From Gigaspora rosea (lineage: Eukaryota; Glomeromycota; Glomeromycetes; Diversisporales; Gigasporaceae), in contig QKWP01000010.1 in NCBI GenBank assembly GCA_003550325.1, positions 89,947 through 153,946 on the forward strand: a stretch of 64,000 nt of DNA, written 5' to 3'. The position numbers were made by a program, and so were the translations under genes. The notes beneath the pieces were generated by a model. It ran no database searches, was not told the DNA's origin, and saw nothing but the letters and a program-made list of their open reading frames with translations. This document shows positions 33,293-44,837 of this stretch, piece after piece (the first letter of the stretch is position 1; each line of letters begins with the position of its first letter).

Positions 33293-33830
33293 TGCGGGAA
33301 ATCTAAAAACTTCAATCACTTTATATAGAATAAAGGTTAACGAACTCATTGAGGATAAACTAAATTTGTCATTCTCAGTAGAATGCTATTACATACATAT
33401 TATTCTTTGCTTATTGTTTATATACAAAGAAATTGAGTGCTTCGCTTATTGAGATCGATAATTTAGGATGCTTCTGCTGGTGATTATCAGATCAACTGAT
33501 AATTCGGGTAAGATTGCCAGTTGATCAAATGTCGCTAAACTTGTTTCATCACACTAAGATAGTTTTTAATTGTACGGATTTTCAATCAGCGTATTCTTGT
33601 GCTTCATTTGGCATATGGGCGAATTTGTTTCCATTCAATATGTCACAAAATTCGATTTTGTCACAATTGATGATCAAAACATGATCATCAACCAATCAAA
33701 TCAATAACGTGATATTTGTTGATTGAAAAATAAAAATTCAATATACAGATATATCGCGAAAAAATTTATCAAATTATTTATTGACAGCGAAGCTTTATTT
33801 CATTATATATTTTAAATAGTAATTCTATTA
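33293..33830. repeat. Dispersed repeat, uninterrupted copy (empty site)
   Basis: It matches 48455-48974 plus the start of 52577 onward: cttcaatcactttatataga, gcttctgctggtgattatca, aaattcgattttgtcacaat and caaattatttatt at 33770-33782, then agctttatttcattatatat. The 3.6-kb insert of 48975-52567 is absent here. Confidence 0.8.
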
Positions 33831-33951
33831 ATAATTTCGTCATCACCCTCTTTATTAGACACACTTACCATACCCATACAAATCCAGATCTTGACCCATG
33901 CCACAAAACCTGTATCAACCTGTGCCAATCTGGTCCAATTTTCTTATAGGG

Positions 33952-34198
33952 TATAAATATGAAGTATAGTCTCAAATAAGTAGTCATAAATTTTTCAATT
34001 ATAGAAATTGGTAAGAATTTTTATCTGTTTCTGGTTTGATGTGAAATTATGTAACTAATTATTATACTTATGAGAACAATATTATTATTTTACTGTTCTC
34101 AAAAATTTTTTTAATAGTGAACAGTAAAAAATTTATTCTGATCAAAATTTATAATAATGTTCTCATGAAAACTCTGAGAACACTAATTTCCAACACTG
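33952..34198. mobile_element. hAT-type MITE, right part (second copy)
   Basis: Closely matches 8018-8276 and ends aatttccaacactg (reverse complement cagtgttggaaatt). The left ~190 bp of the other copy, including the poly(A), is missing. Confidence 0.75.
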
Positions 34199-34299
34199 AT
34201 CATAACGATGCTCATCATGTGCACGTACGTGCTCATCTCCTCTCGACCATTCTTTCTATCTAAATTACATGTTACTACAAACATGTTACATATAATATT

Positions 34300-34385
34300 T
34301 TCAGACCTACGGTTCAGATTTCAGGTTCAGGTTCATTGAACCTGAACCTGAACCTCTATTAACTGAACTGAACTTCGGAACCCTA
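34300..34385. repeat. GGTTCA/TGAACC foldback
   Basis: ttcaggttcaggttcattga is followed by its inverted continuation (acctgaacctgaacct), ending gaactgaacttcggaaccct. The same family is expanded at 63774-63975, which begins with the inverted form agggttccgaagttcag. Confidence 0.75.
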
Positions 34386-35770
34386 TGTAGTGTTTTTACA
34401 AAGAGCATTTGCTAATACATTTCATTCCTCTAATTTAAAATGGTTATTATAAAGATTCAAAGAAGATAGTATAGAATTCTTGTGAAGTGCATCTGCCAAA
34501 ATTTTTCAACCTTTGATCTGAGATTATTAGATGAATATTCAAAAAAGCTAGTTTAGAGTTTTTGTGAAATGAATTTGCTGATATTTTTTCTCTTTTCGAT
34601 CAAATTTATTTTTATTAAAGAATGCAAATCTCCACCAAGATTTACAAAAAATTAAAGAGGTGTCTTTGCGAAGTGCACATGCTAATGGATTCTATCATTG
34701 ATCTTTTATTATTAGATCACAGACTCAATTCTTTCAAAGTGGTGGTTTTGCAAAGCGCATTTGCTAATGCTTTTCTTCTTCTGAACTATTATTATAAGAC
34801 CGGGCATTTAGTTCTTTCAAAGTGTTATTTTTGCGATATGTATATGCTAATACTTTTCCCTCTGACTATTTAAAAAGATTAGTCATAAGGTTGATTGATT
34901 CAAGAATATTACTCCAAGTCCAAGGAAATCAGTGTGGAGTTCTTACAAAGTTCATAAGGTAATGCTTTTCTTTTTTTGAACCAAATTTATTCTTATTGTG
35001 AAAGACAACGCAGACACCACCAAAAACAACGACCACTACGCAGTATACCCAATAAGTTGAGTCAGTATGACTTGGGTAAGTTTTTTACCATGCTATTTCG
35101 ATTGGTTACAATTGATTTCTAATTTGGCTTACAATTATTTGTTTATCCCAAAACATCTTTATCATATTCACCTCGCCTTTCTACAATTCATATTGCACCA
35201 TTTACATAGTCACAAGTCTAATGTGTTTATGTCTTCATAATCCAGATCATAGATCTAATTCCACTAATTAAAATTTTCTTATTCGTGAAGCTATATTAGG
35301 ACAAGTATAACTTATTTACGAGGGTAGTTTGTTTATTAGGTTTTGGTAATAATGAGGTTATTTGTTTGCAATTTCTTGATGATTCCCTTAGGTGAATGTG
35401 GCACCTTCGGATCAGGGTCTTGATCCTATTGTCTGGTCACATAGCACACACACATTATATAGACTTAAGAGTCGGCATAGTGTTCTTGCAAAGTGCGCCT
35501 GTTAATGCTTTATCTTCTTACAACCCAAAATTATTATTATCAAGATCTAAAAGAGGTTAGCGCATATTTTTGTGTAAAGTGCATTTGTTAATAATTTTCC
35601 TCCTTCTGATCCAAGATAATTCCAATAAAGATACACAGAAGTCAGAGTTGTATTCATGCGAAATGAATTCGCTGATACTTTTACTCCTTCTGGTACAAGT
35701 TCCTTGCACAGTGCATCAGTTAATGCTTCCTTCTTCTGATCCAAGTTATCATGACTTTTGATCCAAGATT
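34380..35770 (-). pseudogene. NLR-type leucine-rich-repeat pseudogene, copy B
   Basis: On the minus strand, units of about 84 bp encode the pattern NTTLTSVYLYWNYLGSEGGK LLTNAL seen at 35547-35744 and decayed further along (34470-34870 retains ALANAL-like blocks from gcatttgctaatgc). This LxxNxLGxEGGKALAxAL pattern is typical of NOD3/RI-like LRRs. Many stops and shifts exist and no NACHT domain is visible. Copy A lies at 29018-30330. Confidence 0.6.
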
Positions 35771-36154
35771 ATTTAAGTAATGCTGCACTCGATTGTTAGG
35801 TAATTTAAAATTTCTTAAAATTGATCCAATATATGAATAAATATAAGGATATCATATAAAATAAATTTAAGAAATCAGAAATTATCTATCAGTAAATTTT
35901 TTTTTGATGTATAAGCCTCACGAAATTATCAAATTGTAATAACAACCGATAAATTCCGGTTCTATGAATTAAAAGACGATATCAAGCAATTTTGATTAGC
36001 CTAAAGTTTTTCATTTTGTGAATATAAAGATGACATGAAAGGTGTAACAATTTCCTTTTTTTTAATAAATGAAAAGTTACAAATAATTTGATAATAAAAA
36101 AATACATGTGATATAGCTCATCTCTATTAATTTAAATAATTTATGATACGAACC

Positions 36155-37712
36155 TTATGCAGAGCTTGATTCCTCATCAAAAGGTGGTAACTCATATTTT
36201 GTTGGATCAAAATCATTCAAAGAAAAAATAATTTCATCAGCAATATTTATATCTGGATATAACTCTGCAACCATAGGATTTGGCACCCAAATAACCTAAT
36301 TAACAGTAAATGATTTAAATATATAAAAAAATTTTTAGTTTTATTTATTTGTTTTTTTTTTATTAAAATTAAAATCGCTATAAGTAAAACTTACTTTCAT
36401 GTTTGCATTCTTTGCAGCTTTTATTCCATTAATTGAATCCTCGAATACCAAACATTGATTCGTAGGGGGATTACCTATTGCTTCACGTGCAGCAAAAAAT
36501 AGGTCTGGTGCTGGTTTAAGATTCTTGACATCGTCTCCACAAGTAACGTTATCAAACATATTGAATAATTCTCTATTTACGGAAGTTTTAACATTGACAA
36601 ATTTACGAACCGATTTCGATGCAATCTATTCCATTGCGAGTATTTTTCATTAATTTTTTTTTTAAGGTAAAGCAAATTTTTTTATTTTTAAATTGCGCTT
36701 ACCGCCATTGGAATTCGGTGTTTTTTCAAATGCTTCACAAGCCGCTTTTTTAAATAAACAAAATATTTAATTTAGATGTTAGATTTTGAAATACAAAAAA
36801 CATTTGGTAATTAATTTAATACCATAACACCAGGCATGAGTTTAGCAAAAGGATATTTCTTAAGCTTCATAAATAAAATTGTCTTAAAAAAAAGGTGAAA
36901 TTTAAAAATAATTGACAATTAGACAGCCTATATAGCGTACATTGATTTCAAATCGTTCCTTATGAAATTCATCAACAGTCATATTAATGCCTGTTTCATT
37001 TATGAACAAAGCAGCAGACTGGATAAAATGATAAAATTATAAAAATTAATTATTTTTAAATACATATAAAATGCATTAACAAATTTATACCCCATCTTTA
37101 AGGCCTTTTGCGTGTGATCATTGTTCCAATGTATAAGTTTTTCCAAATTTTGCAAACATTTCAGCTAAAAAACAAAAAATCAACACGCAATCATTATATA
37201 AATAACAAAAACAAAGCATTAATATATATTATATTGATTATTACATGTTGTTTCATAATTTATTTGATCAGTATTCTATAAAAATGTGATCAGAAATTTT
37301 GATTTATAACCCATATTCATTAGTAAGTTAAAAAATATATTACTAAACAAATTACCAGCAGCAAACCTGCATTATTAAAAAAGACAAATTATATAAGTTA
37401 ATATTATTATTATCATTTTTTTTAAAAAAACAACATACAAGTCACTCTCGTTATAGTGAAGTGATCAGTTCCTTTAATAAAATTTATTAAAAATTCACTA
37501 TATCGGGAATTTTCATTAGTAATTCATTATGTCGAGAGAATTTTATATAGATTGACTTCGAATCTAACTTCTCTATATTGAGAATTTACTATAACGAGAG
37601 TAACTTGTATTTATCAGTTATGTAGAGAAAGAGATTAACCATCTAAGTCAAAAATGCAATGCGTTATAACGGGATCGACCTTCTTTCCTTCGCCATTACT
37701 TGTTTCTGCCAT
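36155..37712 (-). pseudogene. HAD-superfamily phosphatase, GS1/HDHD1-like, copy B
   Basis: The same nine-exon structure as copy A: 37640-37712, 37356-37366, 37245-37275, 37091-37164, 36941-37018, 36823-36864, 36703-36744, 36395-36625 and 36155-36295; 723 nt, 240 codons plus stop. All donors are GT, including exon 7. Motifs CIFDLDGLLL, NLKPAPDLFFAA and CLVFEDSINGIKAA are intact. Exon 4 contains an in-frame TGA where copy A has the TGG of LQQWSHA (about 37115). Single-base change or sequencing error would decide between gene and pseudogene. Exon 1 is 7 codons shorter than in copy A. Confidence 0.75.
37441..37598. mobile_element. MITE with TCACTCTCGTTATAGTGA ends, inside HAD copy B intron
   Basis: The left tcactctcgttatagtgaa and right tactataacgagagtaact are inverted. 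Counterpart of 32178-32335. Confidence 0.7.
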
Positions 37713-37879
37713 CCTCTTAACCTTTATCTATTTTTCATAAATTTTATATGAGCAATTTTTTTATTTATATATTAATATTGAGATTTTAACTTCCATATGA
37801 ATGTACAGTTGCTGATTTTAAAGTCTATCACAATGAAATTACGTACATAAGAAAAAAAGGTGGTAAATGAACTATAAGC

Positions 37880-37989
37880 AGAGATGGGCATCATGCACCT
37901 TATCGCTGCATGGTATTTATTCGTCACATAATATTAATAATGTAACAATTAAGCACCATGCAGTGATAAGGTGCATGATGCCCATCTCT
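37880..37989. mobile_element. Palindromic MITE, 110 bp (second copy)
   Basis: Same ends as 32963-33068. The flanking DNA (aagaataagttggctttgg) is the inverted counterpart of that beside the first copy, so the MITE moved with a local inverted duplication. Confidence 0.8.
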
Positions 37990-38052
37990 AAGAATAAGTT
38001 GGCTTTGGAGACCAAATATACGATACTTATCTCTATAATTACTCGTACATAC

Positions 38053-38090
38053 TGTAACGAATAATTTTTCCTTCGTCTCTTCATTTCCAT
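38053..38090. repeat. LTR 5' fragment
   Basis: tgtaacgaataatttttcct and cttcatttccatat match the start of the LTR-like repeat at 45651; the match stops exactly at ataccaggaacg. Confidence 0.55.
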
Positions 38091-38749
38091 ATACCAGGAA
38101 CGTAGTGATGAATATCACGGAGTGATGGTTTTACGACAATCGTAATGTTGTTACTCCGCAAAATCTTGGATCTGATTGGTCCACGTGATACTATATATCA
38201 CTTGGTGCTTAATTTTCACCTGTCTATCATCGCAGGGACCGTCTTGATGCTTAATTTTCACATGTCTATCATCGCATGAACCATCTTAAATGCTGCTGAA
38301 CGGTAATTCGAGCGCCTAATTTCTTAGCGTGTTAAGGCTTTATGTGTATGAATACGTGATTAGGGTTTTATTATTGCAAAGTCGATTATGATCTTTTTGC
38401 ATTTCCGGTCATTTTGTTAGAAGGCCACGCAAACTTGATAGACCTTTCCATTTTCGTAAATATTTGGTCAGAATTTTTGCTGTCCAGATTATTTGATAAT
38501 ACCAGGAAGTCATGCAAATTGACGGGGCGTATGGTTACCTGCCATCTAGAATGTCGTTCGCAAAATCTTACATTTGGTTGGGCGTTAAAAAGCTATCATT
38601 TCACATATCAATGTGCTGTGCTGGTGTAACATACTTCTACTGTTCGTGTATGAGCATACCGGTGTTTTATGATCAACTTTTTCTATTTTTAGTTAGTATT
38701 GTTATTTTACCGTTATTTATACCAGGAACGGAGTGATATGTAATATTAC
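38091..38749. repeat. Dispersed ~660-bp repeat, copy 1 (runs into gap)
   Basis: Starts ataccaggaacgtagtgatg and is near-identical to 41980-42655. It contains a local duplication (gcttaattttcac, tctatcatcgca) and taccaggaa again near 38501 and 38720. Relative to copy 2 it lacks 6 bp (cgtagt) near 38510. The N gap begins at its end. Confidence 0.85.
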
Positions 38750-39084
38750 NNNNNNNNNNNNNNNNNNNNNNNNNNNNNNNNNNNNNNNNNNNNNNNNNNN
38801 NNNNNNNNNNNNNNNNNNNNNNNNNNNNNNNNNNNNNNNNNNNNNNNNNNNNNNNNNNNNNNNNNNNNNNNNNNNNNNNNNNNNNNNNNNNNNNNNNNNN
38901 NNNNNNNNNNNNNNNNNNNNNNNNNNNNNNNNNNNNNNNNNNNNNNNNNNNNNNNNNNNNNNNNNNNNNNNNNNNNNNNNNNNNNNNNNNNNNNNNNNNN
39001 NNNNNNNNNNNNNNNNNNNNNNNNNNNNNNNNNNNNNNNNNNNNNNNNNNNNNNNNNNNNNNNNNNNNNNNNNNNNNNNNNNNN
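38750..39084. other. Assembly gap (335 N)
   Basis: Unsequenced scaffold gap, flanked on the left by a dispersed repeat and on the right by a long T-run. The true length may differ. Confidence 0.99.
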
Positions 39085-39774
39085 GAATTTTTTTTTATTT
39101 ATTTTTTTTTTTTTTTTTTTTTTTTGAAATAAGCTAATTTTGAAACTCTCTAAAATTTTCTAATACCTCTTAGAATCTAAAACTTTCGCTATTAATCTTG
39201 GATTTTTAATCATCATTTATCATTACGACACATTATACTGTAATGCATTCAATTCACAGTTCAATATGAATTATTCAATATGACACCAAACTAACATTTT
39301 TGTTAATCTTTAACTTGGAGATGAAATCTGAAACATTTACTGATGTAGCATACAATGGAATATGCAAAGTTCTATTTTAAGTTGTGTGAAAAATCCAGAA
39401 ATGAAATTTACTGCAGTTATAATTATGGACCGGCCTTTTCTTGTCATGTACGGTGATTTTAATCTAGATGAAATAGTTGAACTAATGATACAGGTTCATA
39501 TGAAAAACCAATTAGAAACAATGAGCTAAAATGACATATTGTCTAATAGCGGAGTATGAAACATTTCAAAATAGTAAAAAATCCTAAAAATTTTTATATT
39601 AAATACACAGAATAAATAGAATTATCTTTACAATGATTATTGATTTAAAAAACATTAAAATCATAATAAAAGGACTATTCTATGCATTGTACACTACAAT
39701 ATACTAGATAAAAAAAGTTGACTATATTTAATATCCACTGAATATTGAGTTTGCTTTATTATATTTCTTAGAAG
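39085..39774. other. Intergenic, no gene seen
   Basis: Begins with T-rich low-complexity DNA; the rest is AT-rich without recognisable coding sequence. It is the 3' flank of the methyltransferase gene. Confidence 0.55.
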
Positions 39775-41214
39775 TTATATTGGAAATGCTTCAATGACAC
39801 TAAATTCACCTCTACAAGAAGTAATTTTCATAAATTTCCATCCAGATTTATCCAAAAGTTTCTCAATTTCTGATTTTGTTCTTACTTTACCATCACACAA
39901 ACACATCATTATCATGTCCATTTGATATTTAGAAGATTGAGATTGTTCATTGATTATTCTTTCAGCTAAAAGAAGCTTTGGCTTAAAGTATGTAGCCATT
40001 TCATGACCAGACGAACTATCATTAGTTAAAGAAATGGCAGAGCGGACTGTTTTAAGTATTTTGATGGCTTGTTCATCAGGCCAATTATGAAGTATGGAGC
40101 GAAGAAAATAAACATCGGCAGGTGGAGGCGGGTTTATAAAGAAATCGCCTTTATAAAAATAATGAAAAATATAATAATGAGTATTAACATAAAAAGTCTA
40201 ATAGAGTTCTATATGATATAAATTGAACAAATACCTCGAACAAATTGAACTCTGTTTAACAATTGTTTATGGTTGATTGACCATGACTTAATAAAAACAA
40301 CATTACTATAAGTCAATATTTTGTAAATTTAAGATCGTAAGTTTAAATGTACAGAACAAACCTGTTCGGACATTTCAATAACTTTAGGACGTTCATAAAG
40401 AACACCTTTCATTGTTGGATAACTTGTTAATAATTGGGACAAAAAACCTCCAATCCCACCAGCGATATCTACAAATTTTGTATTACAATATTGCGACCAA
40501 TCATAATCTTTATTGAAACGATAAATTATATAATTTTATTAATAAATTACAATAGCAACGAATACTGTAAGTATTTTTTTTCTTTTACAAACCTTGATAA
40601 AGACATTTACCACTTGCGTTATCTTGTTCAACCATTCCTTTATTAAAAATTTCTAGTCTTTCTTTATTCTCAGGTAACGACAACCATTCATATAATTCTA
40701 TGCCATTATGAGCTTTTGCGAATGCAGTCATTTGCTCTTTTTTATTATCAGTATGTAGTTTCAAATCGTAAGCTAAATATTTAGCTGCCGAAGAAATTTC
40801 TTCATATAACAAAATAAGATTACGAAATGTATTTGGGTCGTCTTTGCTTAACACTAATGATTGGCTATTATTAGCGTATACTCCATTATCAAGAGCTCGA
40901 AAGATACCTTTTGATGTCGCAACGCGGAGGAGACGATCTATTGAAAATAAAAAACATATATTTTAGAAACTATAACTAAACTTGACTGTTATCAGTGTAT
41001 AATCTACTTTTCAGATAATTACTTAATTTATCTTCATCAGTTTTAGTTACTTTAGCAATCTCACATATATTCATTTTTCCACCATGACCTTTAATTATAT
41101 CTGCAATTTCAAGTTTTGTAAGTTCATAAATTACTTTCGAAATTAGAAAACCACCCCATTCATTTAGAACTATGTATGTTGGTGGATATAATTGTCTTTG
41201 AAAATCTCTTTTAT
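39775..41214 (-). CDS. SAM-dependent O-methyltransferase (Methyltransf_2 type), 5' exon not found
   Basis: Minus-strand exons: about 41008-41214, 40593-40937, 40362-40507, 40235-40286 and 39775-40148. The N-terminal dimerisation/winged-helix part includes YPPTYIVLNEWGGFLISK, NICEIAKVTKTDEDKLSNYL and LLRVATSKGIFR. SAM motif I is FVDIAGGIGGFLSQLL. The catalytic region is VYFLRSILHNWPDEQAIK, with His as expected for the general base (usually HDW). The C-terminus is KLLLAERII and WKFMKITSCRGEFSVIEAFP. Such enzymes methylate hydroxyls of small aromatic or secondary metabolites; the substrate is unknown. For exon 4 the acceptor ttattaag|TCATGG keeps the frame, while the nearer tatag would give a stop. 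No in-frame ATG precedes the first exon, so a start exon lies upstream of 41214. Confidence 0.8.
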
Positions 41215-41778
41215 ATAAAATAAAATTAAATTAGGTGCCTGTCAATATATTTATTAAAGAAAACTAAAAAATTTAAACGTATGTACATACGTGATTTTTT
41301 TTCCTATCCACAGAAAAGTATTGTTTGCAAAAACTGGCAAATTATAACTACAGTTATAATTGCAGTTTCGAACTGTAAGCCAAAAAGAGAAGATAAATAG
41401 AGCAAGAGAAATTGTTATAATTGTACACATAATTGATAAAACTAATTTATATTTTTGATTTTGAATAGTTTTTATATATTTTTGAACATATAATAAATAT
41501 ATTGAGAATTTTAAAAATTTAATTAGAATATGAATTCAATCTGAATAAGAATCGTTTTTTTTTTTTTTTTTTAACCGGTATCGTATACGGGAATATGTCT
41601 TGATTTTAATGGTATAAATATAAATTGTGTAAAAAGATCAGGAATGTAATTTATGCAGACGCTTGATGGACGATATAATAGAATAGATAGATAACAAACT
41701 CAACATTCGAATTTTTAATATATTGATTATTGATTTAAATGATCGGATATACTGTAATTATAATAGTTATTGGAGGTT

Positions 41779-41853
41779 ATTATTTGCCTGCCAAATACAG
41801 CAATTTATTACTGTATTATTTGCCTGCCAAATACAGCAATTTATTACTGTATT
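41779..41853. repeat. 36-bp direct duplication
   Basis: tttgcctgccaaatacagca with aatttattactgtatta occurs twice in tandem, plus a partial third start. Confidence 0.85.
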
Positions 41854-41979
41854 ATTTGCAGGGTTAATGGATAAAATTAGTTAAATTAGGTTAAGGCGTT
41901 CTCAAGCATCTCTCTCAATGAAAAAATTGCACGCATGTGATATATTCTTTGGATACACACCAGCCTAATAAGGCAGAAT

Positions 41980-42655
41980 ATACCAGGAACGTAGTGATGA
42001 ATATCACGGAGTGATGGTTTTACGGCAATCGAAATGTTGTTACTCCGCAAAATCTTGGATCTTATTGGTCCACGTGATACTATATATCACTTGGTGCTTA
42101 ATTTTCACCTGCCTATCATCGCAGGGACCGTCTTGATGCTTAATTTTCACATGTCTATCATCGCATGAACCATCTTAAATGCTGCTGAACGGTAATTCGA
42201 TCGCCTAATTTCTTAGCGTGTTAAGGCTTTATGTGTATGAATACGTGATTAGGGTTTTATTATTGCAAAGTCGATTATGATCTTTTTTGCATTTCCGGTC
42301 ATTTTGTTAGAAGGCCACGCAAACTTGATAGACTTTTCCATTTTCGTAAATATTTGGTCAGAATTTTTGCTGTCCAGAGTATTTGATAATACCAGGAACG
42401 TAGTCATGCAAATTGACGGGGCGTATGGTTACCTGCCATCTAGAATGTCGTTCGCAAAATCTTACATTTGGTTGGGCATTAAAAAGCTATCATTTCACAT
42501 ATCAATGTGCTGTGCTGGTGTAACATACTTCTACTGTTCGTGTATGAGCATACCGGTGTTTTATGATCAACTTTTTCTATTTTTAGTTAGTATTGTTATT
42601 TTACCGTTATTTATACCAGGAACGGAGTAATATGTAATATTACGAAGTATATGGT
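41980..42655. repeat. Dispersed ~660-bp repeat, copy 2
   Basis: Near-identical to 38091-38749. It continues past the point where copy 1 meets the gap with taatattacgaagtatatgg, so it can predict part of the gap sequence. The ORF inside both copies is not supported as a gene because it begins at a non-ATG codon and has no recognisable domain. Confidence 0.85.
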
Positions 42656-42794
42656 TACTAAGGCATTTTTAATGGCGTACGTCCGCAAAATCTCATAACT
42701 AATTGGATATTGCACTAAACGCAGTAAAAACGTGAATTTATGCACTTAAACATCACGAATATGCATCGCATGGACTTTATTTATGTAAATCCCG

Positions 42795-43265
42795 TAAATA
42801 AATAATCAAGGAGTCACAAATATCAAGGCTAAGTAATATTCACTAAAATATGACACATGTGATGACCGCAAATAATCAAAAAGCTACAAATATCAAAGCT
42901 AATTAATATTCGCTAAAATATGACTTATGTAATGGCCGCAATATGGTAAATCTCTATGATGAGCCCGCGTTAAAAACGTTCTGATTGACTTGCTTATGCA
43001 TACACACAAACATGAATGTTGTCAAGAAAACCGAATTTGGAGTTTTTTTTTGCCTTATGTTGTCACGAGATAAATTGATCTCTCCGAAGTTAAAAGTTTA
43101 ATTGCGCTATAAATCCCGTGAATAATTAATCAAGGAACCACAAATATCAAGTCTAAGTAATATTTACTAAAATGACTGATGTGGTGACCGCAAATAATCA
43201 AAAAGCCACAAATATTAAGGCTAAGTAATATTCGCTAAAATATGACTTATTTGGTGGCCGCAATA
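42795..43265. repeat. ~68-bp repeats in two pairs
   Basis: aataatcaaaaagccacaaa with taatattcgctaaaatatga and gtgaccgcaa occurs four times, at about 42799, 42873, 43115 and 43193. Confidence 0.8.
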
Positions 43266-43290
43266 CGGTACAGTAATAATTATTTTTACT

Positions 43291-43310
43291 GCACGTCCGT
43301 AAGGACGTGC
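43291..43310. repeat. Perfect 8-bp hairpin
   Basis: gcacgtcc - gtaa - ggacgtgc, GC-rich against AT-rich flanks, following the ~68-bp repeats. Confidence 0.7.
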
Positions 43311-43444
43311 AGGAATGCTAGTATATTTAAAATAGTTGATAAAAAAACCATAAAAATTATGTTTAGGTATACACCGATCATTTAACAATAACTTGATTGT
43401 ATCGCTGACAAAAATATCTATAGTAAGCACCAGAGATGTCACCA

Positions 43445-43770
43445 AAACCTTTTTTGGCGATTCCTAAAGTTTTGGGTTTCGGATTATAGCTTCCAAAACC
43501 TTATGCGAAACACGAAACCTCAACCGAAACCTGAAACCTCAACAGAAACCCCGAAACCTCAACTGAAACCCAGAAACTGCCAAAACATCAATAATTTATT
43601 TGTTTATTCTCTCCAAAGTTGGCGCCGAAACACTTTTGTGCCAAATCAGAAAGGTTCAGGCTTAGGATTATAACTTCCGAAACCTTATCCAAAACTCGAA
43701 ACCTCATCCGACACCCGAAACCTCATTCGAAACCCGAAACCTCACCTGAACACCAAAAACTACCCAAACT
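43445..43770. repeat. GAAACC(T/C) short-repeat region
   Basis: Many degenerate cgaaacctcaac / ccgaaaccc units. Inverse-type units (gggtttcggattatag) occur at the left edge (43470) and again at 44440-44500, so 43445-44570 may be one foldback element with the ORF at 43846-44181 inside it. Confidence 0.65.
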
Positions 43771-43845
43771 TCCATTTATTGCGTTAATGTATTATATATC
43801 TCTTTCAAATGCACTGATGTATGCTATGTATCTCTTCAATATACA

Positions 43846-44181
43846 TTAATCGCATTGATGTATGTTATATTTCTCATTAAAGTATACAATAAAATTTGAA
43901 TATCCAGCAATATTTGGACCGAAATCCATCCAACAATTTATTGCATGCGTACAGTCCTTTTTGTTGTTATGATTCACAAAGTATAACATGAAAGGTATAA
44001 TTTCGGAGTTTATATTCTGACAATCAAGGTTGCTTTTGCAAGCATCAGTTTTTTTATTTACTACGTAAAAACTGGATACAATATCAAGTAATAATAAGTA
44101 ATTAGTACGTCCATATCTACTAATGATAGAATCAATAAGGTACCACAGAATTAAATCAATTGTTGGTATCAAAGTCATCAA
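43846..44181 (-). CDS. Hypothetical 111-aa ORF, unrecognised
   Basis: An open frame from ATG with four Cys (DACKSN, LDCQN, KDCTHAINCW), between two blocks of GAAACC repeats. It is not low complexity and contains GPNIAGYSNFIVYF. No domain is recognised. It could be a chance ORF, a fragment of a larger gene, or cargo of the surrounding repeat element. Confidence 0.25.
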   Translation of the reverse strand: MMTLIPTIDLILWYLIDSIISRYGRTNYLLLLDIVSSFYVVNKKTDACKSNLDCQNINSEIIPFMLYFVNHNNKKDCTHAINCWMDFGPNIAGYSNFIVYFNEKYNIHQCD

Positions 44182-44683
44182 ATACTTATCGATTCATCAT
44201 TGGCAATTTTTTCTATCACCCTAGAATTTTGAAATCAATTGTAATAACGGTATGATATTAAAATAAAGTTGACCAGCTTTAAAAAAAACACGAACAAACC
44301 GAGGCAGTAAAAAAACAATTAAAAAAATGATCTATATAATGTTATAATTTATTCAAAAATAATTTTACATTTTGAGTTCATTAAGAATACATCAACTTTA
44401 TAATAAATTTTAAAGACTTCAATATTATATTTTTGAGTTTCGGATTATAGGTTTGGGTTTTGGATTATAGTTTCGGGGTTTCAGAGTTTTGATTTTTTTT
44501 AAAAATCTGAAACTATTTTCGAATTAAAACCCTTCTGAAACTAGTTTCGTTTCGACGCCATGTTTGGTAAGCACTATGCCAAATTCAGAAATTCAAATAA
44601 TTCAAAAAAATCAATTTGTTATAAGTCTTTGTTACGAAGCATGTACGTACGTACTTGCTAAAAAATACAATTTTTCATTCAAA

Positions 44684-44701
44684 TATATATATATATATAT
44701 T
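44684..44701. repeat. (AT)n microsatellite
   Basis: Nine AT units. Confidence 0.9.
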
Positions 44702-44837
44702 ATTAACATAAGATGAGTAAACAACAATATTCATAGTATATATCAAACTAACTAATTACTATATTTAATAACCCCAGACTATACCCATCCTTAAATAATT
44801 TTCCCGTTCCTGGTTTTGCGTGACAGCGTCGCGCAGC

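Noticed and set aside
38733..39137. ORF consisting mostly of X
   Set aside because: It spans the N gap.
38414..42630. Cys/Phe-rich ORFs in the duplicated 660-bp repeat (38414-38736 and 42277-42630)
   Set aside because: They sit in a dispersed noncoding repeat; the copies differ by a 6-bp change and a frame difference and no domain is recognised.
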